Positions 19,234-27,432 of a stretch of 64,000 nucleotides of DNA are shown one piece after another. This stretch comes from Actinacidiphila epipremni. Lineage in GTDB: Bacteria > Actinomycetota > Actinomycetes > Streptomycetales > Streptomycetaceae. Under the pieces are notes generated by a model, which had not been told where the DNA came from, ran no database searches, and was given only the letters and a program-made list of their open reading frames with translations. Both the position numbers and the translations under genes were made by a program. The stretch lies in contig NZ_JAATEJ010000020.1 in the NCBI RefSeq assembly GCF_012034175.1, positions 113,003-177,002 on the forward strand. Reading direction: 5' to 3'. The number at the start of each line of letters is the position of its first letter. The first letter of the stretch is position 1.

Positions 19234-20757
19234 TCAGCTCTTCAACGCGCGGGCCAGCGCCGCCAGGGCCGCCGGGTAGGCGCCCTCACCGGGGGTGCCG
19301 TAGCCGACGACCAGGCCCTGCGGGCGGTCCCCGGCAGCCGGGCCCGGCCCGTCGGCGGTGTGCCAGTGCTCGCCCAGCGCGCCCACCGCGAGCCCCCGGG
19401 CCGCCGCCCTGCGCATCACCTGCGCCTCGTCCGGGCCGTCCGGCGGCAGCTCCAGCAGCGCCTGGAGCCCCGCGGCCACGCCCCGCACCCGCACACCGCC
19501 CGGGCGCCCCGCGCCGATCCGGGCCAGGAGCAGGTCGCGGCGGCGCCGGTAGCGCAGCCGGGCGGCCCGCACATGGCGGTCGTACGCGTGGCCGGCGATC
19601 AGCTCGGCGAGCGTCAACTGGCCCACCGCCTCGGTCTGGTAGTCGCTGTAGAGCTTGGCCTCGGCGACCGGCCCCACCAGGTGCGGCGGCAGCACCATCC
19701 AGCCGAGCCGCAGCGCCGGGCCCAGCGTCTTGGACGCCGTGCCGAGGTAGGCGACATGGTCGGGCGCGGTGCCCTGGAGCGCGCCGACGGGCTGCCGGTC
19801 GAAGCGGAACTCCCCGTCGTAGTCGTCCTCGACGACGAGCCCGCCGCTCGCCCGCGCCCACGCGGTGAGTTCGTGCCGCCGGGAGGGGTGCAGCGTCACG
19901 CCCGTGGGGTACTGGTGCGCGGGGGTCAGCACGACCGCGTCCGGCGTGCCCGTACCTGCGTGCGGCAGGTCCGCGGCGGCGCCGTACGCGTCGACCGGCA
20001 GCGGCACGACCCGCCCGCCGGCCCGCCGCACCACCTCGCGGTGGAAGGGCAGCCCGGGGTCCTCCATCGCCACCACCGGCCCGCCGCCCGCACCGCCGCC
20101 CGCCGCGCCGCCCCGCAGCCCGCCCAGCACCCCGGTGAGCAGCGCCAGGCCCTGCACATAGCCCGAGACCACCACGATCCGCTCCGGGTCCGCCGCCACC
20201 CCGCGGGTCCGCCCCAGGTACTCCGCCAGCGCCCCGCGCAGCTCCGCCGTCCCGCGCGGGTCCCCGTAGCCGTAGCCGGCCGACGGCGCGGCGGCCAGCG
20301 CCCGGCGGGCGGCGCGCAGCCAGGCGGCGGCCGGGAAGGCCGTGACGTCCGGGCTGCCGGGCCGCAGGTCGTACCGCGGGGGCGGGAGCACGGCGGAGCC
20401 CCCGGGAGCCGCGGGCGGCGGCTTCTGCGGCCGGCCGGCGACCACCGTGCCCGAGCCCTGCCGCGCGGCCAGGTAGCCCTCGGTGGTGAGCTGGTCGTAC
20501 GCGGCCTTGACCGTGCCGCGCGACAGCCCCGTCTCCGCCGCCAGCCGCCGGCTCGACGGCAGCCGGGCCCCGGGCGCGAGCCGCCCCTGCCGTACCGCGT
20601 CGCGCAGCGCCCGCTCCAGGCCCGCGCGGCGCCCGTACGAGCCGTCCGGCGGCAGGTCGAGCCGCAGGTCCAGGTGCAGGTCCACCCCCGACTCCCACGG
20701 TTCAGCGGCCGGCGCGGACGGCCGGGCGGGCGGCGCAGTGGGCCAGGATTCGTCCAT
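19234..20757 (-). CDS. MocR-type regulator (GntR HTH + aminotransferase-like domain)
   Basis: 507 residues. The N-terminal winged helix (about 42-110) contains LPSSRRLAAETGLSRGTVKAAYDQLTTEGYL. The rest (about 130-505) is a fold-type-I aminotransferase domain with the Schiff-base region LGTASKTLGPALRLGW and the aspartate VVEDDYDGEFRF that pairs with PLP. MocR proteins respond to PLP or amino-acid/PLP adducts. It is divergent from an AhpD-like gene with only 47 bases between the starts, so that gene is its likely target. A Gly/Ala-rich insertion lies around residues 210-225. Confidence 0.88.
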   Translation of the reverse strand: MDESWPTAPPARPSAPAAEPWESGVDLHLDLRLDLPPDGSYGRRAGLERALRDAVRQGRLAPGARLPSSRRLAAETGLSRGTVKAAYDQLTTEGYLAARQGSGTVVAGRPQKPPPAAPGGSAVLPPPRYDLRPGSPDVTAFPAAAWLRAARRALAAAPSAGYGYGDPRGTAELRGALAEYLGRTRGVAADPERIVVVSGYVQGLALLTGVLGGLRGGAAGGGAGGGPVVAMEDPGLPFHREVVRRAGGRVVPLPVDAYGAAADLPHAGTGTPDAVVLTPAHQYPTGVTLHPSRRHELTAWARASGGLVVEDDYDGEFRFDRQPVGALQGTAPDHVAYLGTASKTLGPALRLGWMVLPPHLVGPVAEAKLYSDYQTEAVGQLTLAELIAGHAYDRHVRAARLRYRRRRDLLLARIGAGRPGGVRVRGVAAGLQALLELPPDGPDEAQVMRRAAARGLAVGALGEHWHTADGPGPAAGDRPQGLVVGYGTPGEGAYPAALAALARALKS

Positions 20758-20768
20758 GGAAGTGGACC

Positions 20769-20797
20769 TTATCCCGGCCCACCGGCGCCCGTAGATT
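20769..20797 (+). promoter_or_regulatory. Promoter of the AhpD-like gene, leaderless type, beside a MocR half-site
   Basis: TTATCC (20769-20774) and TAGATT (20792-20797) have a 17-base spacer; the ATG follows 7 bases later, so the transcript probably starts at or next to the start codon. AAGTGGACC (20760-20768) immediately before the -35 resembles the AAGTGG half-site recalled for MocR regulators. Confidence 0.5.
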
Positions 20798-20804
20798 CAC
20801 GGCC

Positions 20805-21344
20805 ATGAGCACTCAGCCCCTTGCCCAGGAAACTCAGGAAACCCCGGAAACGCCGCAAGCCCAGGAAACCCCGCACGCCCCCGCGGAGGGCGCCCCCGTC
20901 GTCCCCGCCGTCCGCCTCGCCGTCGACAAGCTCGTCCCGCACGTCAACCGCGCCATGAACGCGCTGGACGCCGCCGCCCGCGAGGTCAGCCTCGAAGCCC
21001 CGCTGCTGGAACTGGTCCGCGCCCGCGCCTCGCAGCTCAACGGCTGCGCCTATTGCGTCGACACCCACAGCAAGGACGCCCGCGAGGGCGGCGAGAGCGA
21101 GCACCGGCTGTACGCGCTGCCGGTGTGGCGCGAGACGCCGTTCTTCACCGCCCGCGAGCGCGCCGCCCTGGAGCTGACCGAGGCCGTCACCCGGCTCGCG
21201 GACGGGCACGTCGGCGACGACGTCTACGCCCGCGCCGCCGCCGAGTTCGACGACAAGCAGCTGGCCGAGCTGATCTGGGCGATCACCGTCATCAACGCCT
21301 GGAACAGGCTGGGCGCCACCGCCCGCCCCTGGCCGCTCGGCTGA
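20805..21344 (+). CDS. AhpD-like carboxymuconolactone decarboxylase-family protein
   Basis: 179 residues. The redox core NGCAYCVDTHSKDAR carries the CxxC pair (Cys81, Cys84) and the nearby His of AhpD-type peroxidases. Residues ~8-30 form an odd Gln-Glu-Thr-Pro repeat (copies of QETP/QETQ) encoded by a short direct repeat at about 20826-20880. Likely an alkylhydroperoxidase or thiol-disulfide protein. Control by the divergent MocR regulator is inferred from the shared 47-base intergenic region. Confidence 0.85.
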   Translation: MSTQPLAQETQETPETPQAQETPHAPAEGAPVVPAVRLAVDKLVPHVNRAMNALDAAAREVSLEAPLLELVRARASQLNGCAYCVDTHSKDAREGGESEHRLYALPVWRETPFFTARERAALELTEAVTRLADGHVGDDVYARAAAEFDDKQLAELIWAITVINAWNRLGATARPWPLG

Positions 21345-21382
21345 CCCGGCGGACCACCCCCTCGCGGCCCGGGCACGCGGTC

Positions 21383-21388
21383 TACCAT
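21383..21388 (+). promoter_or_regulatory. Candidate leaderless -10 box of the response-regulator gene
   Basis: TACCAT lies 7 bases before the ATG and no ribosome-binding sequence is visible. No convincing -35 is seen. Confidence 0.4.
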
Positions 21389-21395
21389 CAAGCCC

Positions 21396-22070
21396 ATGAC
21401 CCGCGTACTTCTGGCCGAGGACGACGCATCCATCTCGGAACCCCTCGCACGCGCCCTGCGCCGCGAGGGGTACGAGGTCGAGGTGCGCGAGGACGGACCC
21501 GCCGCGCTGGAGACGGCCCTGCTGGGCGCCGTCGACCTGGTGGTGCTGGACCTGGGCCTGCCCGGAATGGACGGGCTGGAGGTGTGCCGGCGGCTGCGCA
21601 CCGAGGGCCACACCTTCCCCGTGCTGGTGCTCACCGCCCGCGCCGACGAGGTCGACACGGTCGTCGGCCTGGACGCCGGCGCGGACGACTACGTGACCAA
21701 GCCGTTCCGGCTCGCCGAACTGCTCGCCCGGGTCCGCGCCCTGCTGCGCCGCGGCACGACCGAGCCGGCCCAGCCCGCCACCCACGGCGTGCGGATCGAC
21801 GTCGAGTCGCACCGCGCCTGGATGGGCGACGACGAACTCCAGCTCACCGCCAAGGAGTTCGACCTGCTGCGGGTGCTGGTGCGGGACGCGGGCCGGGTCG
21901 TCACCCGCGAGCAGCTGATGCGCGAGGTGTGGGACACCACCTGGTGGTCGTCCACCAAGACGCTGGACATGCACATCTCCTGGCTGCGCAAGAAGCTGGG
22001 CGACGACGCGGCGAACCCGCGGTACATCTCCACCGTCCGCGGGGTCGGCTTCCGGTTCGAGAAGAACTGA
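21396..22070 (+). CDS. OmpR/PhoB-family response regulator
   Basis: 224 residues. Receiver domain (1-~118) with acidic pocket AEDD, phosphoacceptor Asp52 in VLDLGLPGMDG, and the conserved Thr (LTAR) and Lys (TKPF). The C-terminal winged helix (~128-222) has LTAKEFDLLRVLVRDAGRVVTREQLMREVW and the recognition helix around TLDMHISWLRKKLGDD. It precedes its sensor kinase gene by 12 bases on the same strand, so the two form an operon. The signal is unknown. Confidence 0.95.
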   Translation: MTRVLLAEDDASISEPLARALRREGYEVEVREDGPAALETALLGAVDLVVLDLGLPGMDGLEVCRRLRTEGHTFPVLVLTARADEVDTVVGLDAGADDYVTKPFRLAELLARVRALLRRGTTEPAQPATHGVRIDVESHRAWMGDDELQLTAKEFDLLRVLVRDAGRVVTREQLMREVWDTTWWSSTKTLDMHISWLRKKLGDDAANPRYISTVRGVGFRFEKN

Positions 22071-22082
22071 CCCGACGACGCC

Positions 22083-23348
22083 GTGCGCCGCCGCCTGATC
22101 TCCTCCACGCTGGCCGTGGTGCTCGTCGTCATCGCCGTCTTCGGGCTGTCCCTGGTCCTCGTCGAGTCGCGCACCATCGAGAGCAGCGCCCGCGACGGCG
22201 TGGAGTCCGAGGCGGTGCGCCTGGTCGGCATCGTCGAGAACCGCATCCTGGCCGGCGAGAGCATCGACGCCCAGGGCCTGGACCGGCAGATCGCCGCCGA
22301 CCGCTACGCCGTCGTCCGGGTGCCCGGGCACCCGCAGGTGACCCTCGGCGCCCGCCCGGCCGGCAAGGTCATCACCTCCACGCAGCGCGGCGACCACGGC
22401 GAGTCCGTGACCGTCGAGCAGTCGCATTCCACCGTCAGCCGCGACATCGGCCGCAATGTGCTGGTGATCCTCGCGGTCGCGCTGCTCGCCGTGCTGGCCG
22501 CCGTGGGCCTCGCCGTATGGCAGGCCCGGCGCCTGGCGAGCCCGCTCAGCGACCTCGCCGCGACCGCGGAACGCCTCGGCTCCGGCGACCCGCGCCCCCG
22601 GCACCGCCGCTACGGCGTGCCCGAGCTGGACCGTATCGCCGACGTGCTGGACTCCAGCGCCGAGCGCATCGGCCGGATGCTCACCGCCGAGCGCCGGCTC
22701 GCCTCCGACGCCTCGCACCAGCTGCGCACCCCGCTCACGGCGCTGTCGATGCGGCTGGAGGAGATCATCGCCACCGACGACCAGGAGACGGTCAAGGAGG
22801 AGGCGTCGATCGCGCTGGGCCAGGTCGAGCGGCTGACCGACGTGGTGCAGCGGCTGCTGACCAACGCCCGCGACCCGCGCACCGGCTCGGCCGTCTACTT
22901 CGACCTCGACGAGGTCATCAAGCAGCAGGTCGAGGAATGGCGCCCGGCCTACCAGAACGAGGGCCGCTCCATCGTCCGCTCCGGCACCCCGGGGCTGCGG
23001 GCCGTCGGCACCCCCGGCGCGGTCGCGCAGGTGCTGGCCACGCTGATCGAGAACTCCCTCATGCACGGCGCCGGCACCGTCGCCCTGCGCACCCGCGTGA
23101 CCGGCAACCAGGCCGTCGTGGAGGTCACCGACGCGGGCCGCGGCGTCCCGCCGGACCTGGGAGCGCGGGTCTTCGAGCGCACCGTCAGCGGGCGCAACTC
23201 CACCGGCCTCGGCCTGGCCCTCGCCCGCGACCTCGCCGAGGCGGACGGCGGCCGGCTCGAACTGCTCCAGCAGCGCCCGCCGGTCTTCGCGCTCTTCCTG
23301 GCCCGCGAGATGCAGGCCCCGCCGCCCCGCGAGGACGTCGTCAGCTGA
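22083..23348 (+). CDS. Sensor histidine kinase
   Basis: 421 residues, GTG start. TM helices at about 5-27 and 124-146 flank an extracytoplasmic sensor of ~95 residues. HAMP follows (~147-200), then the HisKA motif SDASHQLRTPLTAL with His212. The ATPase N box LIENSLMHGAG, G1 VTDAGRGVPPD and G2 STGLGLALARD are present. It partners the response regulator just upstream. Its last 8 bases overlap the 3' end of the convergent GtrA gene. Confidence 0.95.
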   Translation: MRRRLISSTLAVVLVVIAVFGLSLVLVESRTIESSARDGVESEAVRLVGIVENRILAGESIDAQGLDRQIAADRYAVVRVPGHPQVTLGARPAGKVITSTQRGDHGESVTVEQSHSTVSRDIGRNVLVILAVALLAVLAAVGLAVWQARRLASPLSDLAATAERLGSGDPRPRHRRYGVPELDRIADVLDSSAERIGRMLTAERRLASDASHQLRTPLTALSMRLEEIIATDDQETVKEEASIALGQVERLTDVVQRLLTNARDPRTGSAVYFDLDEVIKQQVEEWRPAYQNEGRSIVRSGTPGLRAVGTPGAVAQVLATLIENSLMHGAGTVALRTRVTGNQAVVEVTDAGRGVPPDLGARVFERTVSGRNSTGLGLALARDLAEADGGRLELLQQRPPVFALFLAREMQAPPPREDVVS

Positions 23349-23883
23349 TCCGGCCGGGCCGGCGCGTACCGCCCTCGGCACTCTGCGCGCCCTCGGGACC
23401 GTGCGCGCCCTCGGCCAGGAACGACTCCGCCTCTTGCACAGCCTCCTTGGCCGGCATCGCCCGGAAGACCCAGGTGCGGTACGACCAGAACCGGAACAGC
23501 GTCGCCAGGCCGAGCCCCACGAACTTGAACACATTGCTCTGCAATGTGCTGTCCCAGTGGAAGCCGTACGTGGCCACGTACAGCAGCCCGTTCTCGATCA
23601 CCAGCCCGACGCAGCTGAAGACCAGGAACAGCCCCATCTCCTTGGTGCGCTGCTCACTGTCCCGGTCGCGGTAGGTGAAGTAGCGGAAACCCAGGTAGTT
23701 GAAGGCGATCGACACCAGGGTCGCCAGCACGCTGGAGCGCACCGTCTGCAGCCCGGTGTTGCGGATGATCAGGTTGTACACCCCGAAGTTCACCAGCACG
23801 CCGGCCCCGCCCACCGCACCGAACTTCGCGATCTCGCGGTACATCAGCGCCATCCGGGCGCGCAGGGCGCTCAATCCGCTCAT
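23341..23883 (-). CDS. GtrA-family membrane protein
   Basis: 180 residues with four TM helices (about 18-38, 47-67, 84-106, 118-140), typical of GtrA. The motif FGAVGGAGVLVNFGVYNLI and the FRFWSYRTWVFR end segment match the family. GtrA proteins are thought to move lipid-linked sugars across the membrane for glycan modification. The ~40-residue C-terminal tail is disordered. It fits the surface-glycan theme of the window. A TAGCAT -10 candidate lies about 50 bases upstream. Confidence 0.9.
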   Translation of the reverse strand: MSGLSALRARMALMYREIAKFGAVGGAGVLVNFGVYNLIIRNTGLQTVRSSVLATLVSIAFNYLGFRYFTYRDRDSEQRTKEMGLFLVFSCVGLVIENGLLYVATYGFHWDSTLQSNVFKFVGLGLATLFRFWSYRTWVFRAMPAKEAVQEAESFLAEGAHGPEGAQSAEGGTRRPGRIS

Positions 23884-24059
23884 GGTGGTCGTCGGCCCTG
23901 TCTGTGGGGGTCGGTGTTACGGGTGTGTGTCCTCATGCTAACCGGCGGCGCCGGGCCATCAAGGAGCCGTCCGGCGTTCGGGCGCCCGTCGCGCGGCCGA
24001 TACCCTGGTGGGGGCAACCCCGGGGGACCCGCCCCCGCGCACCACCGGCAGGACACAAC

Positions 24060-25211
24060 GTGACATTCCCCGTAGTCGGCATGGTCGGCGGCGGCCAGCT
24101 CGCGCGTATGACGCACGAGGCGGGCATCCCGCTCGGCATCAGGTTCCGCATCCTCAGCGACACCCCGCAGGACTCGGCCGCGCAGGTCGTCTCGGACGTC
24201 ACCGTCGGCGACTACCGCGACCTGGACACGCTGCGCGCCTTCGCCCGGGGCTGCGACGTGGTCACCTTCGACCACGAGCACGTGCCCGTCGAGCACCTGC
24301 GCGCCCTCCAGGCCGAGGGCGTCACGGTACGGCCCGGGCCCGACGCCCTCGTCCACGCCCAGGACAAGGGCGTGATGCGCGCCCGGCTCGCGCAGATCGG
24401 CGCGCCCTGCCCGCGCAACCGCATCGTCGCCGATGCCGCCGACGTCACCCGCTTCGCCGCCGAGGGCGCCGGCTACCCGGTCGTCCTGAAGACCGTGCGC
24501 GGCGGCTACGACGGCAAGGGCGTGTGGTTCGCCCGCTCCGAGGCCGACGCCGCCGACGCCTTCAAGGCCGGCGTCCCGGTCCTCGCCGAGGAGCGGGTGG
24601 ACTTCGTCCGTGAACTGGCCGCGAACGTCGTGCGCTCCCCGCACGGCCAGGCGGTGGCCTACCCCGTGGCGGAGTCCGTGCAGGTCGACGGGGTGTGCGA
24701 CACGGTGATCGCGCCCGCCCCGAACCTGCCCGAGGAGTTGTCCGCGCAGGCGCAGCGCCTGGCGCTGACCGTGGCGAGCGAACTCGGCGTCGTCGGCCAC
24801 CTCGCCGTCGAGCTGTTCGAGACCCGCGGCCCGGACGGCACACCCGGCATCCTGGTCAACGAGCTCGCCATGCGCCCGCACAACAGCGGCCACTGGTCCA
24901 TGGACGGCGCCGCCACCTCGCAGTTCGCCAACCACCTGCGCGCGGTCCTCGACCTGCCGCTCGGCGACCCCCGCCCGCGCGCCCGCTGGACGGTCATGGC
25001 GAACGTCCTCGGCGGCGACTACCCCGACATGTACGCCGGCTACCTGCACTGCATGGCCCGCGACCCCGGCCTGAAGATCCACATGTACGGCAAGGACGTG
25101 AAGCCCGGCCGCAAGGTCGGCCATGTCACCACCTACGGCGACGACCTGGCGGACGTGCGCGAGCGCGCCCGGCACGCGGCCGACTACCTGCGAGGGACGA
25201 TCGATGAGTGA
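24060..25211 (+). CDS. purK: 5-(carboxyamino)imidazole ribonucleotide synthase
   Basis: 383 residues, GTG start chosen at VTFPVVGMVGGGQLARM, which is the conserved N-terminus. ATP-grasp enzyme that carboxylates AIR on N5 using bicarbonate and ATP in purine synthesis. The Gly-rich substrate loop GGGQL, ATP-grasp segment LKTVRGGYDGKGVW and the metal-binding NELAMRPHNSGHW block are all present. The 3' end overlaps purE by 8 bases. A TACCCT -10 candidate lies at 24001-24006. Confidence 0.97.
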   Translation: MTFPVVGMVGGGQLARMTHEAGIPLGIRFRILSDTPQDSAAQVVSDVTVGDYRDLDTLRAFARGCDVVTFDHEHVPVEHLRALQAEGVTVRPGPDALVHAQDKGVMRARLAQIGAPCPRNRIVADAADVTRFAAEGAGYPVVLKTVRGGYDGKGVWFARSEADAADAFKAGVPVLAEERVDFVRELAANVVRSPHGQAVAYPVAESVQVDGVCDTVIAPAPNLPEELSAQAQRLALTVASELGVVGHLAVELFETRGPDGTPGILVNELAMRPHNSGHWSMDGAATSQFANHLRAVLDLPLGDPRPRARWTVMANVLGGDYPDMYAGYLHCMARDPGLKIHMYGKDVKPGRKVGHVTTYGDDLADVRERARHAADYLRGTIDE

Positions 25212-25761
25212 AGCGCCCGCGAGCACACCCCCGGCCGCCGCGGCCCCCGTCGTCGGCATCGTCATGGGCTCCGACTCCGACTGGCCCGTCATGGAGGCCG
25301 CCGCGCAGGCCCTGGAGGAGTTCGGCGTCCCCTTCGAGGCCGACGTCGTCTCGGCGCACCGCATGCCGCGCGAGATGATCGCGTACGGCGAGCAGGCCGC
25401 CGGGCGCGGCCTGAAGGCGATCATCGCCGGCGCGGGCGGCGCCGCCCACCTGCCCGGCATGCTCGCCTCCGTCACCCCGCTGCCGGTCATCGGCGTGCCC
25501 GTGCCGCTGAAGTACCTCGACGGCATGGACTCGCTGCTGTCCATCGTGCAGATGCCCGCCGGCGTGCCCGTCGCGACCGTCTCCGTCGCCGGCGCCCGCA
25601 ACGCCGGCCTGCTGGCCGTACGCATCCTCGCCGCGCACGACGAGGCGCTCCAGGAGAAGATGCGCGACTTCCAGGAGTCGCTGAACGCGCAGGCCACCGA
25701 GAAGGGCCGCCGGCTGCGCGGCAAGATCTCCGGCGCGGGCGGGTTCGGCTTCGCCCAGTAG
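25204..25761 (+). CDS. purE: N5-carboxyaminoimidazole ribonucleotide mutase
   Basis: 185 residues, ATG inside the 3' end of purK after GAGGGACGATCG. Moves the carboxyl group of N5-CAIR to C4 to give CAIR. The class I PurE signatures VGIVMGSDSDWPVM, VVSAHRMP and GAGGAAHLPGM are intact. Translational coupling with purK is expected from the overlap. The N-terminal ~18 residues are an Ala/Pro extension. Confidence 0.97.
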   Translation: MSEAPASTPPAAAAPVVGIVMGSDSDWPVMEAAAQALEEFGVPFEADVVSAHRMPREMIAYGEQAAGRGLKAIIAGAGGAAHLPGMLASVTPLPVIGVPVPLKYLDGMDSLLSIVQMPAGVPVATVSVAGARNAGLLAVRILAAHDEALQEKMRDFQESLNAQATEKGRRLRGKISGAGGFGFAQ

Positions 25762-25771
25762 GGCGGGCACA

Positions 25772-25777
25772 TAGGCT
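25772..25777 (+). promoter_or_regulatory. Candidate leaderless -10 box of the dipeptidase gene
   Basis: TAGGCT stands 7 bases before the ATG at 25785, with no ribosome site between. It gives the dipeptidase its own promoter after purE. Confidence 0.45.
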
Positions 25778-25784
25778 GACCCGC

Positions 25785-26969
25785 ATGGACCTCCTCGCCC
25801 GCGCCCGCGGCCTGCTCGCCGCCCACCCCGTCGTCGACGGCCACAACGACCTGCCGTGGGCGCTGCGCGAGCAGGTCGGCTACGACCTCGACCGGCTCGA
25901 CGTCGCCCTCGACCAGAGCGAGCGGCTGCACACCGACATCCCGCGGCTGCGGGCCGGCGGCGTCGGCGCGCAGTTCTGGTCGGTGTACGTGTCGGTCAGC
26001 CTGACCGGCGCGGACGCGGTCACCGCGACGCTGGAGCAGATCGACGTCGTGCGCCGGATGACCGACCGCTACGCCGACGACCTGGCGCTCGCGCTCACCG
26101 CCGACGACATGGAGCAGGCCCGCAGCAAGGGCCGTATCGCCTCGCTCATGGGCGCCGAGGGCGGCCACAGCATCGACGACTCGCTCGGCGTCCTACGGGC
26201 CTTCCACGCCCTCGGGGTGCGCTACATGACGCTCACCCACAACACCAACACCGCGTGGGCGGACTCCGCGACCGACGAGCCCGCCGCGGGCGGCCTGACC
26301 GCCTTCGGCGAGGAGGTCGTCCGGGAGATGAATCGGCTGGGCATGCTGGTGGACCTCTCGCACGTGTCCGCCGACACCATGCGCGCCGCCCTGCGCGTCA
26401 CCGAGGCGCCGGTGATCTTCTCGCACTCCTCGGCCCGCGCGGTCTGCGACCACGTGCGCAACATCCCCGACGACGTGCTCGCGGCCCTGCCCGGCAACGG
26501 CGGCGTGGCCATGGCCACGTTCGTGCCGAAGTTCATCCTTCCGGCGGCCATCGACTGGACGCTCGCCGCCGACGAGAACATGCGCGCCCACGGCCTGCAC
26601 CCGCTGGACACCACGCCCGCCGGCATGGCCGTCCAGCGCGCCTACGAGGCGGACCACCCGCGCCCGCTCGCCACCGCCGCGACCGTCGCCGACCACCTGG
26701 ACCACATGCGCGAGGTGGCCGGCGTCGACCACATCGGCCTCGGCGGCGACTACGACGGCACCGCCTTCACCCCCGAGGGGCTGGACGACGTCGCCGGCTA
26801 CCCGCAGCTGATCGCCGAACTGCTGCGCCGCGGCTGGTCCGACACCGACCTCGGCAAGCTCACCTGGGGCAACGCGGTGCGGGTGCTGCACGACGCCGAA
26901 TCCGCGGCGGCCTCGATCCGGCTGCGTCGCGGACCCTCGACGGCGACGCTCGCCGCCCTCGACGGCTGA
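25785..26969 (+). CDS. Membrane-dipeptidase-type metallopeptidase (M19)
   Basis: 394 residues. Renal-dipeptidase family TIM barrel with binuclear zinc ligands: VVDGHNDLPW (His/Asp), the bridging Glu in GAEGGHSID, LVDLSHVS and FSHSSARAVCDH (His ligands) and the Asp of GLGGDYDGT. No signal peptide is seen, so the protein is probably cytoplasmic. Likely cleaves dipeptides or N-acyl-D-amino acids; the natural substrate is unknown. Confidence 0.93.
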   Translation: MDLLARARGLLAAHPVVDGHNDLPWALREQVGYDLDRLDVALDQSERLHTDIPRLRAGGVGAQFWSVYVSVSLTGADAVTATLEQIDVVRRMTDRYADDLALALTADDMEQARSKGRIASLMGAEGGHSIDDSLGVLRAFHALGVRYMTLTHNTNTAWADSATDEPAAGGLTAFGEEVVREMNRLGMLVDLSHVSADTMRAALRVTEAPVIFSHSSARAVCDHVRNIPDDVLAALPGNGGVAMATFVPKFILPAAIDWTLAADENMRAHGLHPLDTTPAGMAVQRAYEADHPRPLATAATVADHLDHMREVAGVDHIGLGGDYDGTAFTPEGLDDVAGYPQLIAELLRRGWSDTDLGKLTWGNAVRVLHDAESAAASIRLRRGPSTATLAALDG

Positions 26970-26988
26970 GCGGTACGCGGCGGGCGCC

Positions 26989-27357
26989 TCAGTGCGCGCA
27001 CAGGCAGAACGGGTGCCCCACCGGGTCGGCGTAGACCCGCCAGTTGCGGCTGCCGCCGAGGTCGTCCTCCAGCAGCTTCGCGCCGAGCGCCAGCACCTGC
27101 TGCTCCGCCTCGTCCATCTGCGCGCGCGGCACGGAGATGTCCAGGTGGTACTGCTGCGGGCGCGCGGGGTCGGGCCACACGGGCGGCCGGTAGTCCGCGA
27201 CGCGCTGGAAGGACAGCGCCGGGCCCTCCTCGCGGGCGAGGTCCACCCACTCGTCGTCGTCGACCTCGACGCGCCCGCCGACCAGTTCGGCGTAGAAGGC
27301 CGCGAGCGCGGCGGGGGCGGGGCAGTCGAGCACCACGGAGCTGAGCCGGCCGATCAT
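26989..27357 (-). CDS. VOC-family (glyoxalase/bleomycin-resistance fold) protein
   Basis: 122 residues, ATG after GGAAAGGAACCGCC. A single vicinal-oxygen-chelate domain with two beta-alpha-beta-beta-beta repeats. It starts IGRLSSVVLDCPAPAALAAFYAEL and ends RNWRVYADPVGHPFCLC, where the metal-site residues normally sit. Too generic to assign a substrate. Convergent with the dipeptidase gene. Confidence 0.85.
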   Translation of the reverse strand: MIGRLSSVVLDCPAPAALAAFYAELVGGRVEVDDDEWVDLAREEGPALSFQRVADYRPPVWPDPARPQQYHLDISVPRAQMDEAEQQVLALGAKLLEDDLGGSRNWRVYADPVGHPFCLCAH

Positions 27358-27432
27358 GGCGGTTCCTTTCCTCGTCACTGATGGCCGCCGATGTCACCGA
27401 CGGCCGCCGACATCACCGACGGCTGCCGTACG

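Noticed and set aside
20826..20880. Direct repeats at the start of the AhpD-like gene as a regulatory element
   Set aside because: They encode an in-frame Gln-Glu-Thr-Pro repeat at the protein's N-terminus and lie downstream of the start codon; protein low complexity is the simpler reading.
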